NCBI GenBank assembly: GCA_002999035.1
Contig: CP027241.1
Coordinates: 62,001-126,000, forward strand
Source: Lachnospiraceae bacterium oral taxon 500
GTDB lineage: Bacteria > Bacillota > Clostridia > Lachnospirales > Vallitaleaceae
DNA: 64,000 bases
Reading direction: 5' to 3'
Each line of letters opens with the position of its first letter. The stretch's first letter is position 1. The translations under genes and the position numbers were made by a program. Below the pieces are notes generated by a model. That model was not told where the DNA came from, searched no databases, and was given only the letters and a program-made list of their open reading frames with translations. Below, piece by piece: positions 8,932 to 16,964 of the stretch.

Positions 8932-9648
8932 GAGCATATCGAGGGAAGCGCCCACGGTTACTATCACCTTGCAGAAAAAAGAATTGCTATTGACGATAAC
9001 ATGAGCGAGCTGCAAACGCTAAAGACCGCCATTCACGAAATCGCCCATGCAAAGCTGCATGACATTGACCTGAATGCACCGAAAGAAGAAAAAGGAAATC
9101 ACCCGAACCAGCGTACCCGAGAGGTTGAGGCGGAAAGCGTCGCCTATACCGTATGCCGGCACTACGGACTTGATACATCCGACTATTCTTTCGGATATGT
9201 TGCAGGCTGGAGCAGCGGAAAGGAATTGTCCGAATTAAAAGGCTCTCTTGAAGCCATCCGCCTTGCCGCATCGGAGCTGATTGACAGCATAGACGGACAT
9301 TTTAAGGAGCTTCAAAGGGAAAGAGAAAATGAGCTTTCAGAAAAAGAAACGAAATCGCCTTTACAGGAAGAAAAACAGGAAGCGGCTTACCTGCTTGAAA
9401 GTGGAAACTATTTATATATTCAGACCTGCGAAACAGGCTACGACTATACTTTGTATCAGCCGGACTTTACAGACCTTGACGGCGGACAGCTTGATAATGA
9501 GGAAATCCCCATTGAAAAAGCCCGTGATGAAATCCTAAAAATGCACGAGCTTTCAGGGCAAGGATTAGAAGAAATCTCCATAGATGATTTTGAGAAAATG
9601 CAGGAAGAAGCTTCACAGGAAAAGGATGTAAGCGTGCAGGTAAAGTAA
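8872..9648 (+). pseudogene. N-terminally truncated ArdC-like antirestriction / zinc peptidase-like protein
   Basis: The frame keeps the C-terminal part of the large ArdC-type protein of ICEs. KTAIHEIAHAKLHDI is an HExxH metallopeptidase-like motif near residue 60. It is followed by NQRTREVEAESVAYTVCRHY and a tail resembling accessory domains of these proteins. The N-terminal ssDNA-binding part is missing and the only in-frame starts (TTG 8872, ATG 8875) lack their own ribosome site. It probably arose by a deletion into the DUF5348 gene. Translation from the 8850 start would be out of frame. Confidence 0.7.
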
Positions 9649-9667
9649 GGCGGAACCTCGCAGCCCT

Positions 9668-9778
9668 GATGAGCCGGAGAAAAAGCCGTCTATCAGGGAG
9701 CAGCTAAAGGAAGCAAAGAAACAGTCTGAACAGAAAAAACATAACACGAAAACAAAAAATCATGAATTGGAGGTATAG
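9668..9778 (+). pseudogene. C-terminal remnant of a DUF4316-like protein
   Basis: A 36-codon tail reading EPEKKPSIREQLKEAKKQSE, followed by a Lys-rich end and TAG at 9778, matches the end of DUF4316 proteins that precede tnpW in Tn1549-type elements. It has no start and is in a different frame from the ArdC-like gene, so an internal deletion is likely. Confidence 0.6.
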
Positions 9779-9779
9779 C

Positions 9780-9986
9780 ATGAATCCTTTTACAGTTGAA
9801 GAAATGAATTTACTGGCTATTTACAGGGGCGAAACCAAGGAGGAAGTAACGGAGAAAATTGCATTTGCACTTTCCTTTATGGATTATGATATGCGGGAGC
9901 TTGCAAAGCGCACGGTCAAAAAGGTAAACAGCCTGTCCGATGAGGAATTTGCCGCGCTTTCCATTGATCCCGCCGATGAAATATGA
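9780..9986 (+). CDS. TnpW-like transposon-encoded protein
   Basis: A 68-residue protein beginning MNPFTVEEMNLL, the conserved opening of the TnpW family of Tn1549-like elements. Its function is unknown. The ATG at 9780 has GGAGGTATAGC upstream, so it is preferred to the in-frame codon at 9762. Its TGA overlaps the next start (ATGA). Confidence 0.72.
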   Translation: MNPFTVEEMNLLAIYRGETKEEVTEKIAFALSFMDYDMRELAKRTVKKVNSLSDEEFAALSIDPADEI

Positions 9987-10348
9987 GGAAGTCAAAAACG
10001 CTTTCACCCAAACAGGTAAAGCGTGTCAATCGCCTTATAAAAAAAGAATGCTGCAACTTTGATAACGGAAACTGCATTTTGCTTGATGACGGAGAAGCCT
10101 GCCCCTGCCCACAGCTTATATCCTGCTCCCTTCTTTGCCGCTGGTTTTCAGACGCGGTGCTTCCTCTTGACAGAGAGCTTTTTGCAGAGCTTTACGCCCC
10201 GGAAGAAAAACGCCGCTGCACCGTATGCGGAGCGCCCTTTGCATCAAAATCTAACAATGCGAAATATTGCCCCGATTGCAGAAAGAAAATCACAAGAAAG
10301 CAGGCGGCGGAAAGAATGCGAAAAAAGAGAAGCCTTGTTACGAAATAG
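9983..10348 (+). CDS. Cysteine-rich VLP domain protein
   Basis: A 121-residue protein typical of ICE backbones. The N-terminal part is Cys-rich (KECCNFDNGNCILLDDGEAC, then CPQLISCSLLC) and is followed by a four-Cys zinc-ribbon-like unit CTVCGAPFASKSNNAKYCPDC and a basic tail. A nucleic-acid-binding role is plausible but unproven. It overlaps tnpW by four bases. In parental elements it precedes the relaxase; here a terminator and an inverted cargo operon follow. Confidence 0.75.
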   Translation: MRKSKTLSPKQVKRVNRLIKKECCNFDNGNCILLDDGEACPCPQLISCSLLCRWFSDAVLPLDRELFAELYAPEEKRRCTVCGAPFASKSNNAKYCPDCRKKITRKQAAERMRKKRSLVTK

Positions 10349-10477
10349 AGGGTGGAAATGCTCTATATAATATGCTTGCTTTTTAGGAGAGTTTCAGCTT
10401 GCGGCAGGGATTCATACCTATATCCTTAAAAATGAGGTTTAACTGCGTAACACAAGGAAAAAATTCAAGAGAAAAAC

Positions 10478-10528
10478 GGACGCGGCAGCCATGTATTTGT
10501 GGCCGCTGCGTCCGCTGTTTTTTTGTTA
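10478..10528. terminator. Strong bidirectional-looking terminator
   Basis: A long GC-rich hairpin (ACGGACGCGGCAGCC against GGCCGCTGCGTCCG) is followed by a run of seven T. It separates the plus-strand backbone genes from the minus-strand cargo operon that ends at 10529. The 130 bases before it contain no gene I recognise. Confidence 0.75.
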
Positions 10529-10951
10529 TTAGAACCATAACGATTTTTCATCTCTGAATACGGGATTTTCGCCATCTGCATAGGGATCATATCTTTCTAT
10601 ATTGCAGCCGTACTCTTTAAGCTCTGCGATTTTTCCGTTCATATCCCATGTGATGAGCGAGATGCCGTCAAAGGCCTGCTCCGTGCCGTCTTTCATCCTG
10701 CATGAAAAGAACCAGCATACCGTCGTTTGATCACCGCTGTGGAAGAACCCCTGGATCTCCCATTTCAGGACATTGCCGCGCTCATTCCATTCCTGAAACC
10801 AGTGCCTGATCTTTTCGCTTCCGTGATATTCCGGTCCCCAGCTTTCGATATAAACTGCGTTCAGAGAAAACAGTTCTAAAATTCCGCCATCCTCCTTTGA
10901 AAGCCACATCGAAAACCATTTGCGGATGATTTCTTCTCTTTTCGTCTCCAT
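10529..10951 (-). CDS. SnoaL/NTF2-like protein
   Basis: A 140-residue single-domain protein with the SnoaL/DUF4440 pattern. The opening REEIIRKWFSMWLSKEDGGI is followed by a middle YHGSEKIRHWFQEWNERG and later KIAELKEYGCNIERYDP. Such cone-fold proteins bind small hydrophobic molecules or act as isomerases and cyclases. It is the last gene of a five-gene unit with SRPBCC and VOC proteins, all ligand-pocket folds. The substrate is unknown. Confidence 0.75.
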   Translation of the reverse strand: METKREEIIRKWFSMWLSKEDGGILELFSLNAVYIESWGPEYHGSEKIRHWFQEWNERGNVLKWEIQGFFHSGDQTTVCWFFSCRMKDGTEQAFDGISLITWDMNGKIAELKEYGCNIERYDPYADGENPVFRDEKSLWF

Positions 10952-10978
10952 TGTATCCTCTTTCTATATGTAACCTTC

Positions 10979-11413
10979 TTATTTCAGCAGCTTTTTCCAT
11001 TTCCTCTGCCGGTGCGCATAGAATAGCTTTGCCCAGAGGCAGACGAACGCTGTTTTCCATCCGGCGTCGATCTCCACCTCGTCCTTGTACTGCGTATGGT
11101 TGTTGCCTAAGGGCTTTAAGCTGATCCGATGGTTCCATACCGGCACATGGGGATTGCCCTCATTGGAATAGATCGTAAGCGTTTCGCGGTCAAAGGTCAC
11201 GATCCGTATGGTATGGATCCCAAAGGAAAGCAGCCCGAACAGGCGGAGGCGGAACCGGAATATCTCTCCGCAGCTCCATATCAGATCGTTCCTGCCGTCC
11301 GCCGGTTCAAAGGGTGCGGCGACATATTGCAGGGAGGAAAGGTTTTGCAGCTTTTCCCATACTACTTCTACTCCGGCCGGGAATACAGAGCTTTTGACGA
11401 TCACCCTGCTCAT
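10979..11413 (-). CDS. SRPBCC (START-like) family protein
   Basis: A 144-residue protein with the Bet v1/START-like outline. It opens SRVIVKSSVFPAGVEVVWEK, has a central beta-rich part with HTIRIVTFDRETLTIYS, and ends in a helix. It overlaps the VOC gene by four bases (ATGA) and precedes the SnoaL-like gene. A hydrophobic-ligand-binding or cyclase-like role fits the fold; nothing in the sequence fixes the ligand. Confidence 0.68.
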   Translation of the reverse strand: MSRVIVKSSVFPAGVEVVWEKLQNLSSLQYVAAPFEPADGRNDLIWSCGEIFRFRLRLFGLLSFGIHTIRIVTFDRETLTIYSNEGNPHVPVWNHRISLKPLGNNHTQYKDEVEIDAGWKTAFVCLWAKLFYAHRQRKWKKLLK

Positions 11414-12036
11414 ACATTGCCCTTATCCGATTTTATAAATTCTACATGGATCCCGCCGCCCTCTGTAAGCTCCAGCCGCTTATCGTCGCACAGCTCCTGG
11501 ATCACCGCAAAGCGGGAGGGATCGGTGCCGTAGACGACCTTGCCGACCTCCCGGATCCCATTCGGATGGACAAAATTTACAGGCTTCGGATCAACGGAAA
11601 AATAAGTCATCAGGAACGGGACATCCAGAGCCTCCGGAAAAGCAAGGCGGAAGCGCAGATCTCTGCCGTGGGTATCTACCCGGCGGTTGGGCGCCTTGCA
11701 GCTTTTAATTCCGTGCTTTTGCAAAATAGCAATTTCTCTGTTCAGGTCGGTTTCATAGTTCTCAAGGGCAAGCTCGCAATAGCCCGGGGTGCAGTCGTCA
11801 AGGCGCTGCAATCTGTCAATGATCATGCCTTTCCCAAAGAAACGCATGGCGGTCTTTGCTGCTCCGGGCATCCGTGTTCCGTCCAAAAGCTCGATAAAGG
11901 GACCGTTTGAGAAGTAGATCAATGCGTTGATGGGATTTTTCTTTCTCCCGTATTCAACGGCAAAGCCCTTTTCCCTGTATTCCTGCACAGCGCGGTCAAG
12001 CCGCTCGACTTTTAAAATGATATGGCTTAATTTCAT
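11410..12036 (-). CDS. VOC / glyoxalase-like protein
   Basis: A 208-residue protein opening MKLSHIILKVERLDRAVQEY, the first beta-alpha unit of the vicinal oxygen chelate fold, with a later FIELLDGT strand typical of glyoxalase_3-type members. The ATG at 12036 has AAAGGAATTACCC upstream and is preferred to TTG at 12054. It may be an isomerase, dioxygenase or a binding protein. Confidence 0.7.
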   Translation of the reverse strand: MKLSHIILKVERLDRAVQEYREKGFAVEYGRKKNPINALIYFSNGPFIELLDGTRMPGAAKTAMRFFGKGMIIDRLQRLDDCTPGYCELALENYETDLNREIAILQKHGIKSCKAPNRRVDTHGRDLRFRLAFPEALDVPFLMTYFSVDPKPVNFVHPNGIREVGKVVYGTDPSRFAVIQELCDDKRLELTEGGGIHVEFIKSDKGNV

Positions 12037-12057
12037 GGGTAATTCCTTTTCCAACTC

Positions 12058-12562
12058 CTAAAATGTAAGAACGACAAAATGCCGGATCAAAAGCGCAAGC
12101 CCTGTCTGTATAAGCGCATAAAGAGGCACAATAAGAAACGGCCAGAAAAACAAATGTTCCGGCAGAGCGAGTTTTCGCATCCAATTTTTTGTTTCATAAT
12201 CAGGGTGATCTTCTGTCCCCGGAAGCATAACGCGAGTTTTCTGCTTTGAGAACAGCACTCCGTCAAGAAAGATCAGGTCACCGAAGTTCACAGCCGGACA
12301 GGAACAGCATCCAAAAATCGCTCGTTCCCGCATAAACGGCGCTGACCGCTCCATAGAGAAACAGCGGCAAAAGCAAAAAACACATGATTTTCGCACCTGC
12401 TTTCTTTTCTTCTTTTGTTGCAGGATTCGGCGCTGCTTGTTGAATGGACTTCGGGTAACTGCTGAAAAAGTATCGTGAGTTAATTAAAATAAATACGGCG
12501 GCCAGTCCATTGAAATAGACCGCCATCATGATCCCATCCAAAATCGCTCTTATTATATCCAT
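12058..12562 (-). pseudogene. Frameshifted integral membrane protein
   Basis: Two overlapping frames make one protein. From ATG 12562 the first reads a hydrophobic start, then AVSAVYAGTSDFWMLF, and stops at 12278. A second frame takes over near 12310 with NFGDLIFLDGVLFSKQK, LPGTEDHPDY and a final membrane segment, ending at 12058. A shift at about 12280-12310 breaks the gene. The continuous product would have about four membrane helices and resembles a small uncharacterised Firmicutes membrane family. A sequencing error or programmed shift cannot be excluded. Confidence 0.6.
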
Positions 12563-12599
12563 AGAAACCTCGTTTCTCTTTAATTCTCAACATGAACAT

Positions 12600-12947
12600 C
12601 TATCTTACTATTTTCCCGGCAGTGAGCAGCTGGTATGCCGTAAGCGGGATATAGCATGCAGCGACAAGCAGCTTCCACAGAAGAACAACAAAGCCGATCA
12701 TTCCGCCTGCTATGATATTTACCGTAAATATTCCCACCGTGGCAGTAAAGTCATGATTTACCGGAATCAGCCATAAAAACATTCTTCTGATACCGAAAGG
12801 AACGCCGCAAAACAGCCATACATAAAAAAAGTTTGTTTCTCCGTTTTGTGTAAAGATGCTTTTTCCCCAATAAAAGAGAAATGCTGTCAGCAGAACAGGC
12901 ACTATTACTTTCTTAAAAAAATCTTTCCATATTTCTCCGCGCGTCAT
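12600..12947 (-). CDS. DUF6050-like small membrane protein
   Basis: A 115-residue protein with about three hydrophobic segments (VIVPVLLTAFLFYWG; FYVWLFCGVPFGI; IIAGGMIGFVVLLW) and a conserved-looking GIRRMFLWLIP. It resembles proteins annotated DUF6050; no function is known to me. First gene of the minus-strand cargo operon, 74 bases after a clear promoter. Confidence 0.55.
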   Translation of the reverse strand: MTRGEIWKDFFKKVIVPVLLTAFLFYWGKSIFTQNGETNFFYVWLFCGVPFGIRRMFLWLIPVNHDFTATVGIFTVNIIAGGMIGFVVLLWKLLVAACYIPLTAYQLLTAGKIVR

Positions 12948-13024
12948 AATATCAGCTCTTTTTCTTTCGGGAACTGCTTTCTGTCCTTAAATATATTGTC
13001 TTTCCCGTTTCTTTAGTTAGTCAT

Positions 13025-13053
13025 AGCATACCATGAAATTTATTCTCCGTCAA
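13025..13053 (-). promoter_or_regulatory. Sigma-A-type promoter of the SnoaL/SRPBCC/VOC operon
   Basis: On the minus strand TTGACG (13048-13053) and TATGCT (13025-13030) are 17 bases apart, upstream of the gene starting at 12947. Together with the terminator at 10478-10528 this defines one transcription unit of five genes. Confidence 0.7.
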
Positions 13054-13062
13054 CAAGAAGAA

Positions 13063-14406
13063 TCATTCAAGGGTCTTTGTATGCTCCTTGCCTGTATTTT
13101 CTCTTTGTAAAATCGTATCAACATTTTGCTTGATCCTCTGATATTCTTTGACTTTACTTTTGAACTTTCCATAATCGGAATAGAGAACTTCCTTATGCTT
13201 TTGCAGGACGGAATATTCTTTCTGCAAAGTGGTAGGATTCGAAAGCTTTTTAATGCCTGCATCCTTTAACGCCTTTGTCGCAGCTTCATAAAGGATCAGG
13301 TTGCTTTCGTATTTACGCCTGTATGCTTCCTTATCCTTTGCCTTGATATATCCTCTGTAAATATCCTTTGTCTTTTGATAGGTTGAGATATTTTTTATAA
13401 GAACAGCCATATCGGAAAGTTTCTTTTCGTTCTGCTTTAAGCTGCATGCTGTCTGTTCACTGTCAAGGATAATTTCATCTATTTTCTTTATCAGATCTTC
13501 ATACTGCAAGATGTTATTTTCCGTAAGGAAATTCATTGTCTTTGCAGCCTGTTTCAGATTATATATTTTCGCCCAATGCTCATAGCCTGCCGACTGCTGT
13601 GCCTTGATATTGTTTTCAATATCAATCAGTAGGGATATTCCGTTCTCTTTTGTCAATTTCTTTCCGGTGCGGCTCTTTATTCCTGCAATCCGTTTTCTGA
13701 TTGCTTCTTCCGTATAATCTGCTCCGAGGGTTTTCAGTCTTGTAAATCGCTCCTGTCCGGGTGCCCTGCAGGAAATATATTTTCCGCGTTTGATTTCATA
13801 GCCGGAAGCTTGAAGCTTCTCTAAAAGTTCTTCAAAATCCTTTATCTGAGGAATCAGAAGATCAACCGCTTCTTTCATTTTGCCTTTCCAACTTGTACCT
13901 TTCTTTTCCGCCTGATACTCAATATAGCTTTTTCCTTTTTGTCCTTTTTCCGGAGTGATGACCGACAGACCGTTTTCATAGCATAAGCGGTCGCTGATAT
14001 TTCTGATTCCGTAATAGCTTCTTTTGTTGGAATTATATTTGTGATAATCCACGAAATTGACGGCACAAAAAATGATGTGATTATGGACGTGCCCTTTATC
14101 AATATGAGTGGTTAGGACATATTCATACTGTCCTTTCGTTACAGCATCTGCAAGCTGCTTTCCAATCTCATGGGCTTTTTCAAAGCTGACCTCTCCCAGT
14201 TCAAAGGACTGTATCAGGTGATGGGCTAAATTGTTTCCTTTATCAAGTGCCTGTGAAAGCGTAAAGGCAAATTCTATATCTGCGGTTTCATAGCTGCATC
14301 CGAAAGAGGAAACGAGCATTTTGTCATCGGTTTTATTGGGGTTTTGGATATATTCAAGAGCTTTTTTTAATGTGATTTTAATAGGTTTAATCTTTGTAAC
14401 CGCCAT
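13063..14406 (-). CDS. Relaxase / mobilization nuclease (MobP/VirD2-like)
   Basis: A 447-residue relaxase, the enzyme that nicks oriT and pilots DNA in conjugal mobilization. The N-terminal domain carries TTHIDKGHVHNHIIF, the HUH-type metal site (HxxxxHxHNH), and a nearby Tyr-rich stretch. The C-terminal half is rich in Lys and Glu and predicted helical. It overlaps the MobC-like gene by 40 bases. It is full length with no frameshift, so this part of the element may still work. Confidence 0.88.
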   Translation of the reverse strand: MAVTKIKPIKITLKKALEYIQNPNKTDDKMLVSSFGCSYETADIEFAFTLSQALDKGNNLAHHLIQSFELGEVSFEKAHEIGKQLADAVTKGQYEYVLTTHIDKGHVHNHIIFCAVNFVDYHKYNSNKRSYYGIRNISDRLCYENGLSVITPEKGQKGKSYIEYQAEKKGTSWKGKMKEAVDLLIPQIKDFEELLEKLQASGYEIKRGKYISCRAPGQERFTRLKTLGADYTEEAIRKRIAGIKSRTGKKLTKENGISLLIDIENNIKAQQSAGYEHWAKIYNLKQAAKTMNFLTENNILQYEDLIKKIDEIILDSEQTACSLKQNEKKLSDMAVLIKNISTYQKTKDIYRGYIKAKDKEAYRRKYESNLILYEAATKALKDAGIKKLSNPTTLQKEYSVLQKHKEVLYSDYGKFKSKVKEYQRIKQNVDTILQRENTGKEHTKTLE

Positions 14407-14696
14407 ATCTCTTTTAAGGCTCCTTTGATTTCTTCTATATCTTCCTGATACACATTTCCCGTCGTGTTCGCTCTTTTTGCAATCTGATTGATGTTGACCC
14501 CGATTTTTTGAAGCTCTGCCGTCATTTTCTTTATATCGCTGTGATCTACCTGAATGATATATCCGTCTATCGCCATTTTCCGAAGGTACGCTTCCATATT
14601 TCTTGTAGGCACCTGTTTCATTTTTTCTTCAATCAAGTTTCGTTCTTCTTCCGTAACACGAAATTTTATCTGCACATTTCTTTTTCTGTTATTCAT
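14367..14696 (-). CDS. MobC-like relaxosome accessory protein
   Basis: A 109-residue ribbon-helix-helix-type protein. The opening NNRKRNVQIKFRVTEEERNL matches MobC accessory factors, and VNINQIAKRANTTGNV is the conserved C-terminal signature of the family. It would bind near oriT and help the relaxase. The ATG at 14696 has AAAGGAAATTCACCT upstream. Confidence 0.85.
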   Translation of the reverse strand: MNNRKRNVQIKFRVTEEERNLIEEKMKQVPTRNMEAYLRKMAIDGYIIQVDHSDIKKMTAELQKIGVNINQIAKRANTTGNVYQEDIEEIKGALKEIWRLQRLNLLKSH

Positions 14697-14724
14697 AGGT
14701 GAATTTCCTTTCCGTTTTCATAGA

Positions 14725-14810
14725 GGGTTTGGGAAACTTCCCAACAAGCAAAATCTCTATTGCCGGAACTGCGAAAAATAGAGATTTTTACGGAAAGGGT
14801 ACCCCTTTCC
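14725..14810 (-). other. Candidate origin of transfer (oriT)
   Basis: Directly upstream of mobC lie three symmetric elements. These are TTGGGAAACTTCCCAA (14729-14744), an 11-base inverted repeat AAATCTCTATT/AATAGAGATTT (14751-14761 and 14777-14787), and a near-palindrome GGAAAGGGTACCCCTTTCC (14792-14810). Clustered inverted repeats beside mobC-relaxase are the usual oriT layout. The rest of 14811-15040 shows nothing I can name. Confidence 0.6.
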
Positions 14811-15040
14811 TATGCTTGCTATTCCACTTATCCCTTAATCTCTACAACAACGGAAATTCACTTTTTGCCAAAGATTGCAAAGAAAAACGCTGCAATTTAT
14901 ATAACAGCAACGTTTATTTTGTAAGATCTGTTCAATTAGTATTTGACACATTAGATGTCTGTTTCTTCGTCTTTTTATCTCTTTTGTTTAGGCGATATCT
15001 ACCCATTATCATTGGTTACTCATATCATAAAATAACCTAA

Positions 15041-16027
15041 TCACTTATTTATTATCATCTGCATTTTTTCCCTGTATTCGGTAGGCTTCATTCCTGTATG
15101 CTGTCTAAACATATCAGACAGACTGCTTATATGTTTATAACCGACCATTTCGGCAATTTGAGATACCGGAAGTACTGTATCTCTAAGGAGATGTTCAGCA
15201 TGTGTAATACGACGTGTAACAATATATTGCTGAATGCTCATCCGATATACATCCTTGAATATATATTTCAGCTTAGCTTGGCTCATGCATGCAATTTGTG
15301 CAAGAAAATCGATCCTGATATCCGCGGCATAATGGTCGTTAATATAATTGGATACGGATATTATGGCATCCAAGTCATCATTAGGCATTGAAAAACGTTG
15401 TTTGCCACGTTCTTTATTTTGTTTTTTTGCTTTTTCAAGAATTACGGAGAGGGCTTCATTTACCTTACTTTCATAAAACAGCTTTGCCGATATGCCGTCT
15501 CCCATATAATTTTTGAGCTGATTGAAAACCATGACCAATTCGGGAAAATTGGAACAGCCGTCTATCTGTCTAAATGCTTCTGAAGGATTTTCATAAATGT
15601 CAGGGTATTGTTCATTTAAATATTTCTTATAATATTCAGGCATAAAGGTAATGCTTATACTATCGATAGGAATTTTTTTGTGAAGTATCATACGATATTC
15701 ACTCTTTTCCCCTACATACGCTTGAATTGCTCCGGATGTCAAACGACGATAAGGTGTCAATATTTCGCCGGAAACGGAGTAGAAATAACCAACACAAATA
15801 TATTCCGGTTGTTCAAAAGCACAATAGGTATCTTCATAGTGAATCTGATCCATAATGGTGATAGTCACATACGGATTACATTGATAAACCCAACAATATC
15901 CCTTGCCAAGCTCAGGATTCATTTTATAAAATTTACCATTCGGATTAAATCCCGGTACAGGTTCACATGGAATAACACCCCTGCCTGTAAAAATATCCTT
16001 ATACATTTTTTCTAATTGTCTGCTCAT
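15041..16027 (-). CDS. AraC family transcriptional regulator
   Basis: A 328-residue regulator with an N-terminal sensor part and a C-terminal AraC DNA-binding domain (about 225-325). That domain contains IRIDFLAQIACMSQAKLKYI and PVSQIAEMVGYKHISSLSDM, the two helix-turn-helix units. It is divergent from the nitroreductase operon with about 175 bases between them, so it probably controls that operon. The inducer is unknown. Confidence 0.88.
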   Translation of the reverse strand: MSRQLEKMYKDIFTGRGVIPCEPVPGFNPNGKFYKMNPELGKGYCWVYQCNPYVTITIMDQIHYEDTYCAFEQPEYICVGYFYSVSGEILTPYRRLTSGAIQAYVGEKSEYRMILHKKIPIDSISITFMPEYYKKYLNEQYPDIYENPSEAFRQIDGCSNFPELVMVFNQLKNYMGDGISAKLFYESKVNEALSVILEKAKKQNKERGKQRFSMPNDDLDAIISVSNYINDHYAADIRIDFLAQIACMSQAKLKYIFKDVYRMSIQQYIVTRRITHAEHLLRDTVLPVSQIAEMVGYKHISSLSDMFRQHTGMKPTEYREKMQMIINK

Positions 16028-16080
16028 AAAATTATATTTTCTCCATTCGACAAATGATTTGTGCTAATAGCTAATTATTG

Positions 16081-16146
16081 ATATCTTTCATTGACGCTAA
16101 AGATATGAATAAGTAAAATAAAACATAAGTTAGATAAAACTAACTT
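16081..16146 (+). promoter_or_regulatory. Promoter and operator-like repeats before the nitroreductase operon
   Basis: TTGACG (16091-16096) and TAAAAT (16114-16119) with 17-base spacing form a plus-strand promoter. ATATCTTT/AAAGATAT (16081-16088, 16099-16106) flank the -35 element, and AAGTTAG/CTAACTT (16127-16133, 16140-16146) lie at the expected start of transcription. Both repeats are candidate sites for the divergent AraC protein or another regulator. Confidence 0.6.
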
Positions 16147-16202
16147 AATTATATATTAAACAAAATAAGTTTTCAAGATTTTTGTGCGAAGGAGGAGACA
16201 AA

Positions 16203-16964
16203 ATGGAAATTGAAAAGTATCTTTCTGCCATAAAAAAAAGATGCTCCCGCAGGAAGTATATAGATAAACCAATTGATTCAAAATATGTAAAAGAACTCGA
16301 AGATAGCATCGCTTTGTACAATAGAGAATCCGGACTTAATATGAAATTGATAATTGGGAATGGAGGGAAGCTTTTTGACGGATTTCGCAAAAGCTATGGT
16401 CTGTTTGTAGGTGTTCAGAACTACATTGCCATGATTGGAAGCAAAACACTTCTAAATCGTATGGAAAAAGTAGGTCGTTTTGGCGAAAAGTTAATTCTTG
16501 AAGCAACTGCAATGGGTCTATCCACATGCTGGGTTGGGACAAGTTATGATAAAAATGCAGCGAAGGAATTATGCGAAGGAAATGAAGTGCTGGATTGCGT
16601 TATAGCTATCGGATATTCAGATGAAAAGCATTCACTTAAAGAACGAATGATGGAATATGGTATGCACAGACAAAATAAATCTAAGAAAGCTTTAATAGAA
16701 GCGGAAGAGCCTGTGCCGGAGTGGTTTAAGCAAGGTATGGATTCTGTTTATCTTGCACCTACCGCAAGAAATTTACGCCCATTTGTATTCAAATATAAGG
16801 ATGGACAGGTAACTGCTTCCATTACAATTCCAACAGAAACTGCGATAATTGATCTTGGGATTGCCAAATTACATTTTGAATTGGGAGCAAGGGTTGGAAG
16901 TTGGGATTATGGAAATGGTGGCCATTATTATTTTGATGATAAACGGAAGGACAGTGATATATAA
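16203..16964 (+). CDS. Nitroreductase family protein (TM1586-type)
   Basis: A 253-residue FMN-dependent nitroreductase-fold protein of the single-chain double-repeat type. The opening AIKKRCSRRKYIDKPID is the FMN-binding arm, ATAMGLSTCWVGTSYDKNAA is the core motif, and LAPTARNLRPFVFKY is the second-half counterpart. The ATG at 16203 has AAGGAGGAGACAAA upstream. Its stop overlaps the next start, so it is translationally coupled to the ferredoxin-flavodoxin gene, its likely electron partner. The substrate is unknown. Confidence 0.8.
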   Translation: MEIEKYLSAIKKRCSRRKYIDKPIDSKYVKELEDSIALYNRESGLNMKLIIGNGGKLFDGFRKSYGLFVGVQNYIAMIGSKTLLNRMEKVGRFGEKLILEATAMGLSTCWVGTSYDKNAAKELCEGNEVLDCVIAIGYSDEKHSLKERMMEYGMHRQNKSKKALIEAEEPVPEWFKQGMDSVYLAPTARNLRPFVFKYKDGQVTASITIPTETAIIDLGIAKLHFELGARVGSWDYGNGGHYYFDDKRKDSDI

